This document shows positions 15,888-24,625 of a stretch of 33,016 nt of DNA, in pieces. The notes below the pieces were generated by a model. The model was not told where the DNA came from and did not search any database. It was given only the letters and a program-made list of their open reading frames with translations. The stretch's first letter is position 1. Each line of letters opens with the position of its first letter. Source of the DNA: an uncultured Prevotellaceae bacterium. Lineage in GTDB: Bacteria; Bacteroidota; Bacteroidia; Bacteroidales; Bacteroidaceae. The stretch lies in contig ONCH01000023.1 in the NCBI GenBank assembly GCA_900316265.1, forward strand, positions 1 to 33,016, written 5' to 3'. The position numbers and the translations under genes were made by a program.

Positions 15888-17888
15888 ATGAAGAAACTTT
15901 TTTCGCTTATAGTTAGTACGCTGGCAACGCTGTCCCTGTCTGCTCAGGGATGGCCAGCCCAATATGAGGGTGTGATGTTGCAGGGATTCTACTGGGACTC
16001 TTTCTCGCAGTCGCAGTGGGTCAAGTTGGAGAAGCAGGCCGACGAGCTGTCGCAGTATTTCTCACTGGTATGGTTGCCACAGAGCGCCGACTGCGGAGGA
16101 ACCTCAATGGGATACGACGACCTCTACTGGTTCCCAGGCCACTATAACAGTTCGTTTGGTAGCGAAGCCGAACTGCGTTCCCTGATTCAGACCTTCAAGT
16201 CTAAAGGCATTGGCACCATTGCCGATGTGGTCATTAACCACCGCAAGAATGTCTCTAACTGGGTGGACTTCCCCAAGGAGACGTACAATGGGGTGACCTA
16301 TGAACTGAAATCTACCGACATCTGCGGCAATGATGATGGCGGCGCTACCAAGCAGTGGGCTACGCAGAACGGCTACACCCTCGGCAACAACGATACCGGT
16401 GAGGGATGGGACGGCATGCGCGACCTGGACCATAAGAGCGAGAACGTGCAGACAAACGTGAAGGCTTACCTGAAGATGCTGCTCAACGACTTAGGCTATA
16501 CGGGTTTCCGCTACGACATGGTAAAGGGCTATAGTGCTTCATATACTAAGATGTATAATGAAGACGCGCAGCCCCAGTTCTCTGTCGGCGAGTGCTGGGA
16601 CGGCACCAATACCATCAAAAACTGGATTGAGGGTACTGGCAAGACCAGTGCCGCTTTCGACTTCCAGTTCCGCTACACGGTGCGCAATGCCGCCAACAAT
16701 GGTGACTGGCGTAAACTGATTCAGCAGAACGACGGTAACTGGCCATTGATTAGCAGCAGCTACAATAATGGAGCATACAAACAGTGGGCTGTGACCTTCG
16801 TTGAGAACCACGACACCGAGAAACGTTCCAATGCAGCTCAGGATCCACTGAAGAAGGATACGCTGGCAGCCAATGCCTATCTGTTGGCTATGCCAGGCAC
16901 ACCCTGTGTATTCTTTACCCACTGGATTGACTGCAAGCAGTCCATCAAGGCGATGATTGATGTTCGCCGTGCAGCAGGCATCCAGAACACTGGCAACTAC
17001 AACATGCTACAGGCAAACAATGCCAAATATGCCGCCTTTTCATCACAGGGTTCTAAGAGCAATTTGCTCGTTGTCGTTGGACAGACCAACATGTATACCC
17101 CTGAAGCCTCATGGATTAAGGTTCTTGAGGGTCACCACTTCGCCTACTATCTGGATCAGAATGCCAATACCGCATGGGTTGACCTTGCATCAGGTGAGTA
17201 TGAGGGTACACAGAAGGCTACCTTGACTGCTGTTACCGCAACTGCTGGTGCCCAGCTGGTTTATACCACTGATGGCAGCACTCCTACCGCCAACAGCACA
17301 AAGGTTGCCAGTGGTACGAAGATTGACATTACCGGCAACATGACGCTGAAGGTGGGTCTGCTCATCGGTGGTGCAGTCAGTGGTATCGTCACACGCACCT
17401 ACACCGAGCCTGCTCCTGTCGTGAAGACCACCATCAACATCTACGTCAATACCGACAAGGTGGGCTGGACGGCCGTCAACTTCTGGTCATGGGGTGGCGA
17501 CGACAGTCACTCTCCTGTCAACAAGAACTGGCCTGGCGACAAGGTTTCCACCACAACAGCCATCGGTGGCAAGCAGTGGTATGCGAAGGAATTTACCATC
17601 AATGGCAGCGACGACTTTGTCAACCTCGTGTTCAGCACAGGTTCAGGCAGTCCTCAGACCGTTGACATCAACAACGTCACTACCACCAAGTTCTACGAGG
17701 TTTCTACCCAGAAGGATGGTGACAAGCACTTGGTGACCGATGTCACAGGCTCTTATACTGACATTCGTGAGGTAAGAGGCAATATGGCTGATGGCAGCAA
17801 TGACATCTACGACCTGCAAGGTCGCAAAGTTACTCAGATGCAGCGTGGCATCTATATTATCAATGGCAAAAAGGTCGTGATTAAGTAA
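15888..17888 (+). CDS. secreted alpha-amylase, GH13 with CBM26-like starch-binding module
   Basis: Endo-acting starch hydrolase of 666 residues with a signal peptide ending at LSA-Q20. GH13 regions are DVVINH (113-118), GFRYD with nucleophile Asp210, GECWD with acid/base Glu235, and ENHD with Asp309. After the barrel and C-domain (to about 435) comes an Fn3/chitobiase-C-like domain (about 440-508, LVYTTDGSTPTANS), then a CBM26-type module (about 513-610, INIYVNTDKVGWTAVNFWSW), then the tail IYDLQGRK...GIYIINGKKVVIK (639-666). There is no lipobox, so it is released or tail-anchored. It is a single gene with its own promoter and operator and ends at a hairpin shared with pepT. It probably makes oligosaccharides for the SusCD importer. 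Confidence 0.93.
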   Translation: MKKLFSLIVSTLATLSLSAQGWPAQYEGVMLQGFYWDSFSQSQWVKLEKQADELSQYFSLVWLPQSADCGGTSMGYDDLYWFPGHYNSSFGSEAELRSLIQTFKSKGIGTIADVVINHRKNVSNWVDFPKETYNGVTYELKSTDICGNDDGGATKQWATQNGYTLGNNDTGEGWDGMRDLDHKSENVQTNVKAYLKMLLNDLGYTGFRYDMVKGYSASYTKMYNEDAQPQFSVGECWDGTNTIKNWIEGTGKTSAAFDFQFRYTVRNAANNGDWRKLIQQNDGNWPLISSSYNNGAYKQWAVTFVENHDTEKRSNAAQDPLKKDTLAANAYLLAMPGTPCVFFTHWIDCKQSIKAMIDVRRAAGIQNTGNYNMLQANNAKYAAFSSQGSKSNLLVVVGQTNMYTPEASWIKVLEGHHFAYYLDQNANTAWVDLASGEYEGTQKATLTAVTATAGAQLVYTTDGSTPTANSTKVASGTKIDITGNMTLKVGLLIGGAVSGIVTRTYTEPAPVVKTTINIYVNTDKVGWTAVNFWSWGGDDSHSPVNKNWPGDKVSTTTAIGGKQWYAKEFTINGSDDFVNLVFSTGSGSPQTVDINNVTTTKFYEVSTQKDGDKHLVTDVTGSYTDIREVRGNMADGSNDIYDLQGRKVTQMQRGIYIINGKKVVIK

Positions 17889-17920
17889 AAAACAACCGAC
17901 GAAGCCTCGTTATTTGACAG

Positions 17921-17963
17921 AAAATGCTTATCTTTGCATGCAAAATGGAAAGATAAGCATTTT
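17921..17963 (+). terminator. amylase terminator overlapping the pepT promoter and translation start
   Basis: AAAATGCTTATCTTT (17921-17935) pairs perfectly with AAAGATAAGCATTTT (17949-17963), a 15-bp stem with a 13-nt loop, ending in a T run just before the pepT ATG. The left arm contains the -7 box TATCTTTG (17929-17936) of a likely pepT promoter, and the right arm covers most of the pepT leader. Confidence 0.75.
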
Positions 17964-17965
17964 TT

Positions 17966-19189
17966 ATGGATATTACTGAAAGATTCCTCAACTATACCAA
18001 GTTTGATACGCAGTCGGCTGAAGACAGCCAGACCGTGCCAAGCACCAGTAAGCAACTGCTGTTTGCAGAATACCTGAAGAAAGAGTTGGAGCATGAAGGG
18101 CTCGACGATGTAGAACTCGACGAGAAAGGCTATCTCTATGCCACGCTCAAGGCCAACACGAAGGGCAACATCCCCACCATCGGCTTCATCTCGCACTACG
18201 ACACCAGTCCTGACTGTTCTGGTGCTGACATCAAGCCACAAATCGTGAAGGACTATAACGGTGCTGACATCCTGCTCAGCGCGGGCATCACGATGTCGCC
18301 GAAGAAGTTTCCTGAACTGTTGCAGCATGTGGGCGAAGACCTGATAGTCACTGACGGCACCACTCTGTTAGGTGCCGACGACAAGGCAGGCATTGCTGAG
18401 ATTGTAGAGGCGATGGTCTATCTGCAGCAACACAAAGAAATCAAGCACGGCAAGATACGCATCGCCTTCAACCCCGATGAAGAGATAGGCATGGGCGCCC
18501 ACCATTTTGATGTAGAGAAGTTCGGTTGCCAGTGGGCTTACACCATGGATGGCGGCGACGTGGGTGAACTGGAATTCGAAAACTTCAACGCAGCCTCAGC
18601 AAAGATTACCATCAAGGGCGTCAGCGTACACCCTGGCTATGCCAAAGACAAGATGGTCAATGCCAATCGCCTGGCTGTGGAGTTTGCTGCTATGCTACCT
18701 GCCGACGAGACGCCAGAGGCCACCGAGGGCTACCAGGGTTTCTATCACCTGCTGGGCGTCACGTCGAATGTGGAACAGGCCCGTCTGAGCTACATCATCC
18801 GCGACCACGACCGCGACAAGTTTGAAGACCGCAAGCGCTTCATCCAGCGCTGTGCTGAGCAGATGAACGAGCGCTATGGTGAGGGTACGGTGGAGTGTGT
18901 GGTCAGCGACCAATACTATAACATGAAGGAGAAGATTGACCCACAGATGCACGTCATCGACCTCGTACTGAAAGCCATGCAGGAGTGCGGCATTGCTCCC
19001 AAAGTGAAACCCATTCGTGGCGGTACCGATGGTGCACAGCTGTCGTTCAAGGGACTCCCCTGCCCCAACATCTTTGCTGGTGGCATCAACTTCCACGGGC
19101 CATACGAGTTTGTGCCCATCCAGTCGATGGAGAAAGCCAAGCAACTGATTGTAAAAATCTGTGAGCTGACTGCCAGCTTTAACGATTAA
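17966..19189 (+). CDS. pepT: peptidase T (tripeptide aminopeptidase, M20 family)
   Basis: Cytoplasmic two-zinc aminopeptidase that removes N-terminal residues from tripeptides. Its 407 residues match PepT length. Metal and catalytic residues can be aligned: His77 and Asp79 ([11 protein letters not shown]), Asp139 (LLGADDKAG), Glu172/Glu173 (NPDEEIG), Asp195 (TMDGGD) and a C-terminal His (INFHGPYEF). The dimerisation domain follows at about 207-320 ([16 protein letters not shown]). There is no signal peptide. It starts 3 bp after the amylase hairpin and uses a promoter inside it, so it is not part of the starch regulon. The antiporter gene follows after 63 bp without a visible promoter. Confidence 0.95.
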   Translation: MDITERFLNYTKFDTQSAEDSQTVPSTSKQLLFAEYLKKELEHEGLDDVELDEKGYLYATLKANTKGNIPTIGFISHYDTSPDCSGADIKPQIVKDYNGADILLSAGITMSPKKFPELLQHVGEDLIVTDGTTLLGADDKAGIAEIVEAMVYLQQHKEIKHGKIRIAFNPDEEIGMGAHHFDVEKFGCQWAYTMDGGDVGELEFENFNAASAKITIKGVSVHPGYAKDKMVNANRLAVEFAAMLPADETPEATEGYQGFYHLLGVTSNVEQARLSYIIRDHDRDKFEDRKRFIQRCAEQMNERYGEGTVECVVSDQYYNMKEKIDPQMHVIDLVLKAMQECGIAPKVKPIRGGTDGAQLSFKGLPCPNIFAGGINFHGPYEFVPIQSMEKAKQLIVKICELTASFND

Positions 19190-19196
19190 CTCTAAA

Positions 19197-19250
19197 TTCT
19201 TAATCGCAAAGCAATAACTCTTAACTCTTAATTCTCAACTCTTAACTAAA
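19197..19250. repeat. degenerate AACTCTTAA-type intergenic repeats
   Basis: The gap between pepT and the antiporter gene consists of repeated variants of AACTCTTAA/AATTCTTAA. I see no promoter box or terminator in it, so pepT and the antiporter gene may be cotranscribed. Confidence 0.5.
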
Positions 19251-19252
19251 TA

Positions 19253-21520
19253 ATGGCAGAACTACCCACCATGATACAAGACCTGGCACTGATGCTCGTC
19301 GTGGCAGGCATTGTGACCCTTATCTTCAAGCGCCTGAAACAACCTCTGGTGCTGGGATATATCGTCGCAGGCTTCCTGGTATCGCCCCACATGCCCTATA
19401 CCGCATCAGTGGCCGACAGGGATAACATCCAATTATGGGCAGACATCGGCGTGATGTTCCTGCTGTTCTCGCTGGGTCTCGACTTCTCGTTCAAGAAGAT
19501 TCTGAAGATGGGTGCGTCACCGTTTATCTCGACGATGGTTATCATCTTCTCCATGTCGATGCTGGGCGTCTGTGTGGGACACTCCTTTGGCTGGTCAAGG
19601 ATGGACTGTATCTTCCTGGGTGGTATGCTTGCCATGAGTTCCACCACCATTATATATAAGGCCTTTGACGACCTGGGACTACGGCAACAGCAGTTTGCCA
19701 GTCTGGTCATGTCGGTACTGATATTGGAAGACATCCTCGCCATCGTCATGATGGTCATGCTAAGTGCTATTGCCAGCGGCAACAATCCTGATGGCGGACA
19801 GATGCTGGGGTCCATCGTAAAGATTGGTTTCTTCCTGGTACTATGGCTCGTCGTAGGCATCTTCGCCATCCCAATATTCCTGCGCCGAGTGCGCCGCCTC
19901 ATCAATAACGAGGTGTTGCTCATCGTGTCGCTGGGCTTGTGTTGTGCGATGGCCGTCTTCTCTACGAAGGTAGGTTTCTCGTCAGCCTTTGGTGCCTTTA
20001 TCATGGGTAGCATCCTGGCAGAAACCATTGAGGCTGAGAAGATAGAGAAGCTGGTAGAACCCGTCAAGAACCTCTTTGGTGCCATCTTCTTCGTGTCAGT
20101 AGGTATGCTTGTTGACCCACAGATACTGGTCAACTACGCCTTCCCTATTATCGCACTGATATTGACTATCCTGTTGGGACAAGCCATCTTCGGTTCTTTC
20201 TCCTTCATGCTGGCTGGTGAATCGCTGAAGTCAGCCATGCGCTGTGGCTTCTCAATGGCACAGATTGGTGAGTTCTCGTTTATTATTGCTTCGCTGGGCC
20301 TTTCATTGGGCGTTATCAGCGATTTCCTATATCCGGTAGTGGTAGCCGTATCCGTTATAACCACGTTCCTCACACCTTACATGATACGGCTTGCCACGCC
20401 GGCTTATAGTGCCTTGGAGCACCGCTTGCCAACACGACTGATCAGCGCGCTCAACCAGTTGTCGATGAGTCATCCGAACAGCCAGCAACAGAGTGCCTGG
20501 AAGCGACTGCTGAAACAGATGGCAGTGAACACCCTGGTTTATAGCATCCTGTCGTCGGCATCCATAGCGGTGATGTTCACCTTCGTACTACCGTTCATGC
20601 AAAAGCTGTTGCCTGGATGGACACTCCACTGGTATGCCAATGCCATCACGGGGTTGTTGACGGTGATGCTCGTTGCGCCCTTCCTGCGTGCTATGGTCAT
20701 GAAGAAGAACCACTCTGAAGAGTGGAAGAAGCTCTGGGCAGAGAGTAACCGCAACCGTCTGCCCCTGCTCTTCACCGTATTGGTAAGGATACTGGTAGCC
20801 CTCAGCTTCATCTTCTACATCTGCCACTATCTCAGCCAGTTCAATAATGCAGTCATTATCACACTGGGTATTATTATCATCGCACTCATCATCGTATCGC
20901 GCTGGGTGAAACGCCGCAGCATCGTCTTGGAGCGACTGTTTGTCAATAACCTGCGCTCACGCGACATCGAGGCACAGGTGCAAGGCAAGAAGCGCCCGCT
21001 CTATGAGGGTAAGCTGCTCGACCGTGATATCCATATCGCAGAGTTTGACGTTCCCACCAACTCCTTATGGATGGGTAGTACGCTGAAAGAGCTGAATTTA
21101 GGAAAGAAGTATGGTGTACACATCAGCAGTATCCTGCGTGGTGGTTTCCGCATGAATATTCCTGATGGCGACTACACCATCTTCCCTTGCGACCGTCTGC
21201 AAGTCATTGGCAGTGATGAACAGATGGCCAAGTTCTCACATGCACTGGAGACAGAAGTCATTCAGGAAGACATCAAAGTGGAGAACCGCGAGATGAAACT
21301 GCGTCAGCTTATCATTTCTGCCGACAGTCCCTTTGTGGGCAAGACACTGGAAGAGAGTGGTATTCGCAGTCTATACAGAAGTATGGTGGTGGGTATTGAG
21401 GAAGGTAAAGAAAACCTCTCGCCAGTACGTCCCAACCGTCGTTTCGCGGAAGGCGACATTATCTGGGTAGTAGGAGAAGAGGAATCGCTCAACGAGCTTA
21501 ATACCACTGAACAGCGTTAG
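19253..21520 (+). CDS. CPA2/Kef-type cation:proton antiporter with two TrkA-C domains
   Basis: Inner-membrane K+ or Na+/H+ antiporter of 755 residues. Residues about 8-400 form the Na+/H+ exchanger domain, with QPLVLGYIVAGFLVSP in an early helix and the FLLFSLGLDFSF segment of the Kef group. More hydrophobic segments follow at about 420-560 (VYSILSSASIAVMFTFVLPF, FTVLVRILVALSFIFYICHY), an extra membrane region. The cytoplasmic end holds two TrkA-C (RCK_C) ligand-binding domains, about 590-665 (AEFDVPTNSLWMGSTLKELN) and 675-750 (QLIISADSPFVGKTLEESG). No NAD-binding TrkA-N domain is seen between them and the membrane part. Its 3' end overlaps the convergent LptD-like gene by 23 bp. Confidence 0.88.
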   Translation: MAELPTMIQDLALMLVVAGIVTLIFKRLKQPLVLGYIVAGFLVSPHMPYTASVADRDNIQLWADIGVMFLLFSLGLDFSFKKILKMGASPFISTMVIIFSMSMLGVCVGHSFGWSRMDCIFLGGMLAMSSTTIIYKAFDDLGLRQQQFASLVMSVLILEDILAIVMMVMLSAIASGNNPDGGQMLGSIVKIGFFLVLWLVVGIFAIPIFLRRVRRLINNEVLLIVSLGLCCAMAVFSTKVGFSSAFGAFIMGSILAETIEAEKIEKLVEPVKNLFGAIFFVSVGMLVDPQILVNYAFPIIALILTILLGQAIFGSFSFMLAGESLKSAMRCGFSMAQIGEFSFIIASLGLSLGVISDFLYPVVVAVSVITTFLTPYMIRLATPAYSALEHRLPTRLISALNQLSMSHPNSQQQSAWKRLLKQMAVNTLVYSILSSASIAVMFTFVLPFMQKLLPGWTLHWYANAITGLLTVMLVAPFLRAMVMKKNHSEEWKKLWAESNRNRLPLLFTVLVRILVALSFIFYICHYLSQFNNAVIITLGIIIIALIIVSRWVKRRSIVLERLFVNNLRSRDIEAQVQGKKRPLYEGKLLDRDIHIAEFDVPTNSLWMGSTLKELNLGKKYGVHISSILRGGFRMNIPDGDYTIFPCDRLQVIGSDEQMAKFSHALETEVIQEDIKVENREMKLRQLIISADSPFVGKTLEESGIRSLYRSMVVGIEEGKENLSPVRPNRRFAEGDIIWVVGEEESLNELNTTEQR

Positions 21521-24386
21521 AGTAGCTGGAGCGCTTGTCATATTTCAGCGCATCAGTCAGCGTAGCTGCATTACAACGGAACGAGAAGTTATAGCTGGTA
21601 TATGGCGACAGTACCACTTGACACGACATATTGAAACAGTGCAGGTCGCGCGACAATGACGCTGTAGTCATGGACAGTTTCTGTTGTTCGAAGTCGTAAC
21701 CACTGGAGAACGAGATGTTCCAACCATCCGCCAGGCGGATATTACCACTGAAATTCAAGCTTTGCGTGAACTTGTAGGGATAGCGCATGGTATTGTAGTT
21801 GAACGTTCCAGCAGTATTCTCACGCATGGTAATACCATAACCAAGACTGAGCGACCAAGGCAACGAGAATTTCATATAGCCATCCTCGTCGGTCTCTGCC
21901 AAGCCGGCATTCTCCTTGCGGGCGCCATGCTTGCCAGCCTCCATATCCTTATCTACGTTGGTATCCAGACCTGTGTCATACTCGTCTTCACCATCAGCAC
22001 CCTTGCCCTTCTTGTCTTTTTTATCGACTTTCTCGCCACGCAGCCACTTGAAGAAGTTAGCCACCTTCTTATTGTCGAGCGTGTACGACAAGTTCTGTGA
22101 CATACCCTGGAAACGACCGAAGCGGCCATAGCTGTACTCTGTGCGATTACCAATATAAGGCGTAGCTCCCACCGAGTCGGCCTCGTAAGCATAGGTAGCA
22201 AAGACAGCGTTGATGTTCAAGGTATAGCTCTTCGTCAGTTTCAGGCGCAGACGAGTGTTCAAATCACTCCACGGGTGATAGTCGGTCGCGAAGTTGTACG
22301 ACATCGAAGCACCAAGCTCATCAATCAGACTGATTTTCTTAAAGCCTGTAGAGTCGTCGTCACTCTTGATCTTCATCTCAATATTGTTCGAGATATCCAC
22401 CGACACACTACCTGTCTTGCCTTTTCCTGGTCCTCCAAACAGCGTACCTTGGTACATGCTATACTCCACCAACGACACATTACCTTTAGCATCTGTCTTC
22501 TGGTAGGTATCCCAGAAACCATAGCGACTGGCACTGAAGTCTGGTGCATAGCTGAAGCTGACTGTTGGCGTGAAGACGTGACGGACACGGTCAATCTTCT
22601 CACCAAAAATCTTGCGATTGGGAACATAGAAGCCATAGACCTTTGTTGACAGGCCCAGCGACAGGTTCCAGTTATAGACATTATGGAAGCCCTGGATGGT
22701 GTCAACGACTTCCTTCTGCGTCTTTTCATCCCACGAACGCTTATACTTCTGCGTGTACATGCGGTCGGTGAAGTTGAACGTAGGACTGACATTGAGCACG
22801 TTAAACAGCGTAAAGTTACCACTGATGGGAATCACGTGTTGCATACCGTTGCGCCAGTCCTTTGTCAGGCTGGAGTGCATCAGTTTGTCTTCCTTAGTAT
22901 GTATCTCGTTCTTGAACTGACCAGTATAGCGCACACTAATCTTCTCGTACCAACGCTCCTTACCCACCATATTCTTTCGGCGGAAGGGATAGAACTGCGA
23001 CACGTTGACGTTCAAATCAGGCATCGTCAGGTCTATAACTGAGTCGCGCATGTTCTGGTTGAGGTTGAACGATGTGGTCAGACTCATGCCCAGGCTGGAG
23101 AACTTGGTGCCCCATGCCACAGAACTGGTACGCGTCGATTGCGTCAGCGACTGTGGGTTATACATCGACGTCAGGTTGTTACGCTCATAGCTGGTCGTTG
23201 CAAAGTTCACACTGGCACGAAGCGAGCGATAAGGATTGGCCTTCTGGTCCTGCGTATGCTGCCACAACAACTTGAAACTGGTGGTCTTGTTATAGTCTGG
23301 CATGTTCTTGTCGCCTGTCACGGAGTTCTGGTAGCTGACCAGTAACGAACCATTATAGCGATAACGACGCCTATAGTTAGAGGTGGCTGTCACGCCCCAT
23401 GAACCCTTCGTATAGATTTCGCCAATCAACTTCAAGTCCATCTTATCGCTGATGGCAAAGTAATAGCCACCATCACGCAGATAGAAACCGCGAGAGGTCT
23501 CATCGCCATACGTCGGCATGATGAAACCTGACGAATAGCTCTTCGTGAATGGGAAGAAGCCGTAAGGAACAGCAAAAGGCAACGGTACGTCACAAACGAC
23601 CAGATAGGTAGGACCAAACACGACGTTCTTGCCTGGACGCACCTTGGCACGCGACATTGCAAAGTAAAAGTCTGGATGAGGCAGGTCGCAGGTGGTATAA
23701 CGACCGTGATACAGGAACATATCACCTTTGCCGTCGCGCTTGGAAATCTCCGAGGTCATAAAGCCTTCGTCCTGCTGGGTGTAGGCATTGCTGATAAGAC
23801 CTTTCTTCGTCTTGAAGTTAAACGCCATCGTGTCCGTCTCATACGTATCTTTACCCATCTTGAATACAGGCGTACCAAACTTCTGACCCGTCGTGTCCAC
23901 AGAACCTGTGGCATGTACCAGACTGGAGTCCAGCGACATGAATATCTGGTCACTCTCCAAGTCCATATCCTGATACTTCACGTGTGACTTACCATAGAGG
24001 TGAGCAATAGCAGACTCTCCATCGTATGTCATCGAGTCCTCAGCCGTATATTCCACAGGAGAATCGATACCGTTCTTGCGCTGGCGATTAGCGGAGTCGG
24101 CGGCCAACGAGTCATCGATAGCCTTGTTGCGCTTCCAGACAAGCAGTTGCAGCGAGTCCATTGAGGCAGTATCGGGGATATTTTTGTCGACAGCGGAACT
24201 GTCGACTACAGTGCTGGCGCTCACGACCTTCTTGATGGCGCTGCTGTCAACATTGTCGACCACAATGTCGCCAATCACAACGCTATCCACCCCGGCAACG
24301 CCTTGAGTAAAGCGCAACCGAGGCACTTCCGCCACCACAAAGACGATGACGAAAAGCAGCAGAAATATGAGCGTTTTTCTTCTCAC
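21498..24386 (-). CDS. lptD: LptD/OstA-like outer-membrane LPS assembly protein
   Basis: Likely inserts LPS into the outer leaflet of the outer membrane. It has 962 residues with an N-terminal signal/anchor (TLIFLLLFVIVFVVAE), a Ser/Asp/Val-rich linker (about 30-110), an OstA-like beta-jellyroll (SMTYDGESAIAHLYGKSHVKYQDMDLESDQI, about 116-230), and a large C-terminal barrel starting near VPLPFAVPYGFFPF. An internal Lys/Asp/Glu-rich loop (EKVDKKDKKGKGADGEDEYD) interrupts the barrel near 805. The start codon is GTG at 24386, chosen because the hydrophobic signal follows directly; the next Met is about residue 75, after the signal. It is convergent with the antiporter gene and divergent from the PAP2 gene. 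Confidence 0.85.
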   Translation of the reverse strand: MRRKTLIFLLLFVIVFVVAEVPRLRFTQGVAGVDSVVIGDIVVDNVDSSAIKKVVSASTVVDSSAVDKNIPDTASMDSLQLLVWKRNKAIDDSLAADSANRQRKNGIDSPVEYTAEDSMTYDGESAIAHLYGKSHVKYQDMDLESDQIFMSLDSSLVHATGSVDTTGQKFGTPVFKMGKDTYETDTMAFNFKTKKGLISNAYTQQDEGFMTSEISKRDGKGDMFLYHGRYTTCDLPHPDFYFAMSRAKVRPGKNVVFGPTYLVVCDVPLPFAVPYGFFPFTKSYSSGFIMPTYGDETSRGFYLRDGGYYFAISDKMDLKLIGEIYTKGSWGVTATSNYRRRYRYNGSLLVSYQNSVTGDKNMPDYNKTTSFKLLWQHTQDQKANPYRSLRASVNFATTSYERNNLTSMYNPQSLTQSTRTSSVAWGTKFSSLGMSLTTSFNLNQNMRDSVIDLTMPDLNVNVSQFYPFRRKNMVGKERWYEKISVRYTGQFKNEIHTKEDKLMHSSLTKDWRNGMQHVIPISGNFTLFNVLNVSPTFNFTDRMYTQKYKRSWDEKTQKEVVDTIQGFHNVYNWNLSLGLSTKVYGFYVPNRKIFGEKIDRVRHVFTPTVSFSYAPDFSASRYGFWDTYQKTDAKGNVSLVEYSMYQGTLFGGPGKGKTGSVSVDISNNIEMKIKSDDDSTGFKKISLIDELGASMSYNFATDYHPWSDLNTRLRLKLTKSYTLNINAVFATYAYEADSVGATPYIGNRTEYSYGRFGRFQGMSQNLSYTLDNKKVANFFKWLRGEKVDKKDKKGKGADGEDEYDTGLDTNVDKDMEAGKHGARKENAGLAETDEDGYMKFSLPWSLSLGYGITMRENTAGTFNYNTMRYPYKFTQSLNFSGNIRLADGWNISFSSGYDFEQQKLSMTTASLSRDLHCFNMSCQVVLSPYTSYNFSFRCNAATLTDALKYDKRSSYSNAVQWY

Positions 24387-24391
24387 GGCTG

Positions 24392-24399
24392 CAAAGGTA
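24392..24399 (-). promoter_or_regulatory. -7 box very close to the lptD GTG start
   Basis: The minus strand reads TACCTTTG, only 5 bp before the GTG at 24386-24384. If used, transcription would begin at or near the start codon, giving a leaderless mRNA. Confidence 0.5.
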
Positions 24400-24490
24400 C
24401 AACTTTTTGAGCAGTTACAGAATATTTAAGGACAGAAATTATGGGAAATTGTGGGAAATTAACCCTTCAAGCCCAGCAGAGCAGCGTTTT

Positions 24491-24516
24491 CTTCACCGTC
24501 CAGAAACTGGGTGAAG
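24491..24516. other. hairpin in the lptD-PAP2 divergent region
   Basis: CTTCAC (24491-24496) pairs with GTGAAG (24511-24516), and inside it CCAG pairs with CTGG around AAA, leaving a 3-nt bulge. A wider pair, CAAGCCCAG and CTGGGCTTG, encloses it. It may be structured RNA or a terminator for stray transcripts; the function is unknown. Confidence 0.3.
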
Positions 24517-24548
24517 GACAGAATGGTGAAAAATTTTTGTATCTGGGC

Positions 24549-24579
24549 TTGGTGGTTTGTAGAAAAAATTGTATCTTTG
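24549..24579 (+). promoter_or_regulatory. promoter of the PAP2 phosphatase gene
   Basis: TATCTTTG (24572-24579) has TTG exactly 20 bp upstream (24549-24551), a full match to the Bacteroidetes -33/-7 layout. Confidence 0.65.
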
Positions 24580-24625
24580 CAGACGGATAAATATGTGCAA
24601 CAATAACGAAAGCAAAAATAAAACA

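Noticed and set aside
17852-18328. 158-codon minus-strand frame across the amylase-pepT junction
   Set aside because: Antisense to two well-supported genes and through the hairpin; no family features.
19396-20133. 245-codon minus-strand frame inside the antiporter gene
   Set aside because: The Met/Ser/Thr/Arg-rich composition is that of an antisense shadow of a membrane protein; no start signal or family motif.
24569-24625. Upstream TTG and ATG starts for the PAP2 protein
   Set aside because: The TTG overlaps the -7 box. The ATG at 24593 remains possible but would leave almost no leader.
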